A DNA stretch of 57,308 nt from a bacterium (lineage in GTDB: Bacteria > Chloroflexota > Dormibacteria > UBA8260 > Bog-877). Position 1 is the stretch's first letter. Every line of letters begins with the position of its first letter. Where the stretch lies: positions 1-57,308 of the forward strand of contig JAJYWT010000174.1 in the NCBI GenBank assembly GCA_021791345.1, written 5' to 3'. The position numbers and the translations under genes were made by a program. Below, in pieces: positions 54,638-57,308 of this stretch. The notes under the pieces are model-generated. The model did not search any database. It was given only the letters and a program-made list of their open reading frames with translations, and had not been told where the DNA came from.

Positions 54638-55639
54638 TCAGGCGGGATGGTCTGGGGGACGCTCCAGGAATCGCCAGGCATCCGCCAAGATCTGGTCCAG
54701 CCCCGGCTTGAGAGGATGCCACCCCAGCTCGTGCTCGATCCTGCCGCTCGAGGCGACCAGCACCGCGGGGTCCCCGGGCCGCCGCGGTGCGACCCGGATG
54801 GGGATGGGGCGGCCCGTCACCCGCCGGGCGGCCTCGACCACCTGCAGGACGGAGAAGCCCGCACCGTTGCCGAGGTTGTAGATCCGGTGGTCACCTCCGT
54901 GGTCCGGAGCCGGTCGGGCGATCGACTCCAAGGCCAGCAGGTGAGCGCGGGCCAGGTCCTCGACGTGAACATAGTCGCGGATGCAGGTGCCATCCGGCGT
55001 CGGATAGTCATCCCCGAACAGGACCAGTTCAGGCGCGAATCCGGACGCCACCCGCAGTAGGTTCGGGACCAGATGGGTCTCGGGTGAGTGCCTCTCCGTG
55101 GCCCCCGCCACGGCGCCGGCGACGTTGAAATAACGCAGGCTGACGGCCAAGAGGCCATAGGCCACCGCCTCATCCCCGATCATCATGTCGACGGCCAGCT
55201 TCGACCTCCCGTACGGGCTGGTCGGGGCGACTCGCGCCGACTCCGTGATCGGAACCGACTCCGGCTCGCCGTAGGTGGCGGCTGTTGAGGAGAAGACCAG
55301 ACGCCGAACGCCAGCTGCCCTCATGGCGTCCAGGAGGGTCCTGGTTCCGCAAACGTTGGTCGACCAATACACCTCGGGCACCGCGACGGACTCCCCGACC
55401 AATGACCGGGCCGCGAAATGCATCACAGCACCAATGCCGCGCCGGAGCGCAGCCGTGAGCGCATCGCCGTCGGCAATGTCGGCCTCGATGAAGTCAACGG
55501 TGGCCGGGACCGCGTCCCGATGACCCGTGGCGAGGCTGTCGAGGACGACGGGCTCGTGGCCTGCCTCCATCAGGGCCCGGGTCACCACACTTCCGATGTA
55601 CCCCGCGCCCCCCAAGACCAGGACCTTCAATGTGATCAC
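54638..55639 (-). CDS. galE: UDP-glucose 4-epimerase
   Basis: 333 residues, GTG start. NAD-binding KVLVLGGAGYIGSVVTRAL, GAVMHFAARSLVGESV, SSTAATYGEP, catalytic YxxxK in SPYGRSKLAVDMM, and late GDDYPTPDGTCIRDYVHVEDL. It interconverts UDP-glucose and UDP-galactose for polysaccharides. It is the last gene before the right-hand tRNA-Phe. Confidence 0.94.
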   Translation of the reverse strand: MITLKVLVLGGAGYIGSVVTRALMEAGHEPVVLDSLATGHRDAVPATVDFIEADIADGDALTAALRRGIGAVMHFAARSLVGESVAVPEVYWSTNVCGTRTLLDAMRAAGVRRLVFSSTAATYGEPESVPITESARVAPTSPYGRSKLAVDMMIGDEAVAYGLLAVSLRYFNVAGAVAGATERHSPETHLVPNLLRVASGFAPELVLFGDDYPTPDGTCIRDYVHVEDLARAHLLALESIARPAPDHGGDHRIYNLGNGAGFSVLQVVEAARRVTGRPIPIRVAPRRPGDPAVLVASSGRIEHELGWHPLKPGLDQILADAWRFLERPPDHPA

Positions 55640-55865
55640 CTCCGCTTCCGGGCGGCCTCCGCCGCCGCAGCCGGCGGGGTGGCTTCGTGACTGCAGCGAG
55701 CATCGTAAGGGGCGCGAGTTCGCCGCTCCTCGCCCACCCCCTCGGCCCCCCCGTCGGGCTGAGCCGACCCGACGACCTGAAGGACAGCCCTACCGACTAG
55801 ACTGGCACACTGTCCTGCGACCGTACCCCTGGCTCGGTCTCACAGGGGCTCCGGAGGAGATCCGG

Positions 55866-55941
55866 GCCGAGGTAGCTCAGTTGGTAGAGCACGGGTCTGA
55901 AAAACCCGGTGTCGGCGGTTCGATCCCGCCCCTCGGCACCA
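55866..55941 (+). tRNA. tRNA-Phe (GAA), CCA encoded
   Basis: Acceptor GCCGAGG pairs with CCTCGGC. The anticodon arm is CGGGT-ctGAAaa-ACCCG, the T-arm contains GGTTCGATCCC, the discriminator is A and CCA is encoded. Its 3' end faces the right integrase. Confidence 0.95.
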
Positions 55942-55964
55942 CCAATTTGATCTCAAAATTGGCC
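55942..55964 (+). other. Att-like junction motif after tRNA-Phe
   Basis: Right after the CCA: ccaat, then TTGA-TC-TCAAAAT-T-GGCC. It matches the sequence after tRNA-Cys (6129-6108, minus) in spacing and orientation, apart from the two variable bases and one extra T. It also contains a 7-bp inverted repeat (ccaattt/aaattgg). It is probably the element junction or integrase core site. Confidence 0.55.
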
Positions 55965-56121
55965 AAACTGTCCCCGTTCAAGGACTAGAATCCCCCCTAC
56001 TACCCCAGCGCATACCCCAACCCGGTTGGGACACGGACCCACCTGGCACCGTAGACTCGCCGCATCGACCGATGGAAGAGCCACCATCTCCACGGCTCGA
56101 CCGAACCTGAGAGGTAGGGAG

Positions 56122-56583
56122 ATGAGCCGCGCTGCTCAAGGATGGCGAACGGGCCTCGCCACCCTCGCCGCCGTTATCTTTGCCGCCTTTGCCGTACTCG
56201 GTGTAGCGGCGCTGCCGCAGGGGACCCAGATCGGCTGCCGCAGCACCTTGAACGGACAGCAATACATCAGTGCGACGTGGGCTGGCCGCACGTGCTCCGA
56301 CTGGTACAACTACACCAGCCCGAGCGGTCCCCACTACCCGATGGTCGCGGTGAACGGGTGGACGAGCCTGGGACAGCCCCTTGGGCTAGCTGGCCCTGAG
56401 CATCAGGCGTTGTTCTTCGCCGCGCTCGCATTCGCTCTGTGGATGGTGGCGATGATGGCCTTGGCAGCAGCTGTAGCAGTCCCAGTCGGCCGGCTTCCTG
56501 GTGCCCTCGCCGCCAGCACTCGTGCGAGTGCAACGCCAGCGGGTGAGCCCCCAGACTCTGGGGCTGCCCCCAATGGCCCGTGA
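56122..56583 (+). CDS. Two-TM membrane protein near the right integrase
   Basis: 153 residues from ATG 56122, with aggtaggga upstream. Helix 1 is LATLAAVIFAAFAVLGVAAL. A ~75-residue outside loop with two cysteines (GCRSTL, GRTCSDW) and a WYNYTSPSGPHYPMVAVNGW stretch follows, then helix 2 (FAALAFALWMVAMMALAAAVAV), and a Pro/Ala/Ser-rich tail. No family recognised. It may be element cargo. Confidence 0.6.
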   Translation: MSRAAQGWRTGLATLAAVIFAAFAVLGVAALPQGTQIGCRSTLNGQQYISATWAGRTCSDWYNYTSPSGPHYPMVAVNGWTSLGQPLGLAGPEHQALFFAALAFALWMVAMMALAAAVAVPVGRLPGALAASTRASATPAGEPPDSGAAPNGP

Positions 56584-56665
56584 ACCCGGATAGGGCCAGA
56601 GGAGATCGAGTCAGCCGAAAGCACCGGGACGAGTTACTCGACAGGCTTCCTTGCGCCCGCTCTCA

Positions 56666-57308
56666 TCAACCAGCCTGTTTATCGCCGGCCAGGAGGGTGT
56701 CCATTGCGCCCGCCGCCTGCCTCTGCATGGACTCAGTGACGTGGCTGTAAAGGTCCAAGGTGATCGCCACGGTCGAGTGCCCCAGCATCTCGGATGCGAT
56801 TTTGGGATGGACACCTTGTCTCAGCAGCAGTGTGGCTGCAGTATGTCTCAGATCGTGGAACCGCACCGGAGGAAGCCCGGCGCGCTCCAGAAGGGGCCGG
56901 TAGGAGCGTCGCAACACGTTGCCAGGCTCCAGGGGCGTTCCGATGGCAGTGGTGAACACCAGCCCGTTCTCCTGCCAACATGTGCCAGCCCTAAGTCTCC
57001 ACTCCACCTGTGCCACCCGATGGCGCTGCAGCGCGGCTCTCCCGACCTCGGGGAGCACCACCAGCCGCCGGGAGCGTGAGGTCTTGGGTTCCCCGATCGA
57101 CCAGCCACCGCCGATCCGGTGCAGCGTCCCATTCACCGTCAGCGTGCCTCTCTCAAGGTCGGCATCCCGCCACCGTAGAGCGAGCAACTCCCCTTGTCGC
57201 ATCCCCGTCGTCACAGCGAGAACGTACAGCGCCTCCAGTGGGTCACCCTCTGCGGCTTTCAACAGAAGGCGAACCTGAGCCGCGTCCAACACCTGCCAGT
57301 TCGACCGG
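56666..57308 (-). CDS. Tyrosine recombinase of the right element (5' part outside window)
   Basis: Only the catalytic domain is visible. The frame stays open to the window edge, with RSNWQ before the first in-window GTG codon. Residues: R in TTGMRQGELLALRW, H and R in HDLRHTAATLL, H in EMLGHSTV, Y in LDLYSHV. It aligns closely with the left integrase over this whole stretch. Its 3' end lies ~725 bp from the tRNA-Phe 3' end. It presumably drives the element inserted there. Confidence 0.92.
   Translation of the reverse strand, partial: RSNWQVLDAAQVRLLLKAAEGDPLEALYVLAVTTGMRQGELLALRWRDADLERGTLTVNGTLHRIGGGWSIGEPKTSRSRRLVVLPEVGRAALQRHRVAQVEWRLRAGTCWQENGLVFTTAIGTPLEPGNVLRRSYRPLLERAGLPPVRFHDLRHTAATLLLRQGVHPKIASEMLGHSTVAITLDLYSHVTESMQRQAAGAMDTLLAGDKQAG

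Noticed and set aside
56011..56030. cccaacc-c-ggttggg palindrome upstream of the right membrane gene
   Set aside because: It is short and GC-rich with a 1-nt loop, and no promoter element aligns with it; it may be chance.

Overview
The window is high-GC bacterial chromosome, about two thirds G+C, with many four-base stop/start overlaps and frequent GTG/TTG starts. Coenzyme F420 genes (cofE, cofC, cofD), ThyX, a HemQ-type coproheme decarboxylase, a Mca/MshB-like PIG-L deacetylase and tRNA-dependent heme synthesis (hemA, hemL) occur together. This points to the Actinomycetota / Chloroflexota / Candidatus Dormibacterota neighbourhood. Dormibacterota is my best guess, but it is an inference and no marker here proves it.

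The layout is a core chromosomal block (about 6.1-55.9 kb) bracketed by two integrase-bearing elements. On the left, tRNA-Cys (minus strand) has its 3' end facing left, towards a tyrosine recombinase and an array of truncated RHS modules (1-4.1 kb). On the right, tRNA-Phe (plus strand) has its 3' end facing right, towards a second, closely related tyrosine recombinase that runs off the window. Directly after the CCA end of both tRNAs, at the same 5-nt spacing and in the same orientation, lies a related sequence TTGA-NN-TCAAAAT(T)GGCC. It is absent after the third tRNA (Pro), which has no integrase beside it. I read these as element junctions.

The left element carries the most unusual content. 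RHS 3' fragments, one with four RCC1 propeller repeats joined directly to the RHS core, each end in a different hydrophobic C-terminal tip. Each overlaps a different small membrane-protein gene: one is an internally duplicated 2+2 TM protein, another a 2 TM protein, and the tail of a third lies at the window edge. The two RHS fragments share a ~750-bp direct repeat, and copy 2 has a 1-bp frameshift. A perfect 22-bp-stem inverted repeat separates the modules. This looks like a store of exchangeable toxin tips with immunity genes, carried on a tRNA-integrated element.

The core block contains, from left to right: a short plus-strand set (enoyl-CoA hydratase, EamA exporter divergent from an Lrp-type regulator, PIG-L deacetylase, aldose epimerase, HAD phosphatase); an M18 aminopeptidase (minus) and isocitrate dehydrogenase (plus); a long minus-strand operon hemA-hemC-hemD-hemB-cyclophilin-hemL-tatA-tatC-rph-rdgB-tRNA-Pro; a DEDDh exonuclease (plus); prfA, rpmE, a radical SAM gene coupled to pyrG, an MBL-like pseudoenzyme, a degenerate HtrA and a GNAT acetyltransferase; malic enzyme with ACT domain, rhodanese, a DUF-SCO-TlpA fusion and an intact HtrA lipoprotein; a Wzm/Wzt exporter; Moco genes moaD/moaE; F420 genes; an A-type Fe-S carrier, a sulfite-oxidase-fold molybdoenzyme, thyX, hemQ and an M20 hydrolase; then MOSC, a second A-type carrier, a CnoX-like thioredoxin, cold-shock protein, monofunctional transglycosylase and galE.

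Functionally the core block is rich in redox-cofactor genes (heme, Moco, F420, Fe-S), envelope maintenance (two HtrA-like proteins, Tat, transglycosylase, Wzm/Wzt) and housekeeping (pyrG, prfA, rpmE, rph, icd).
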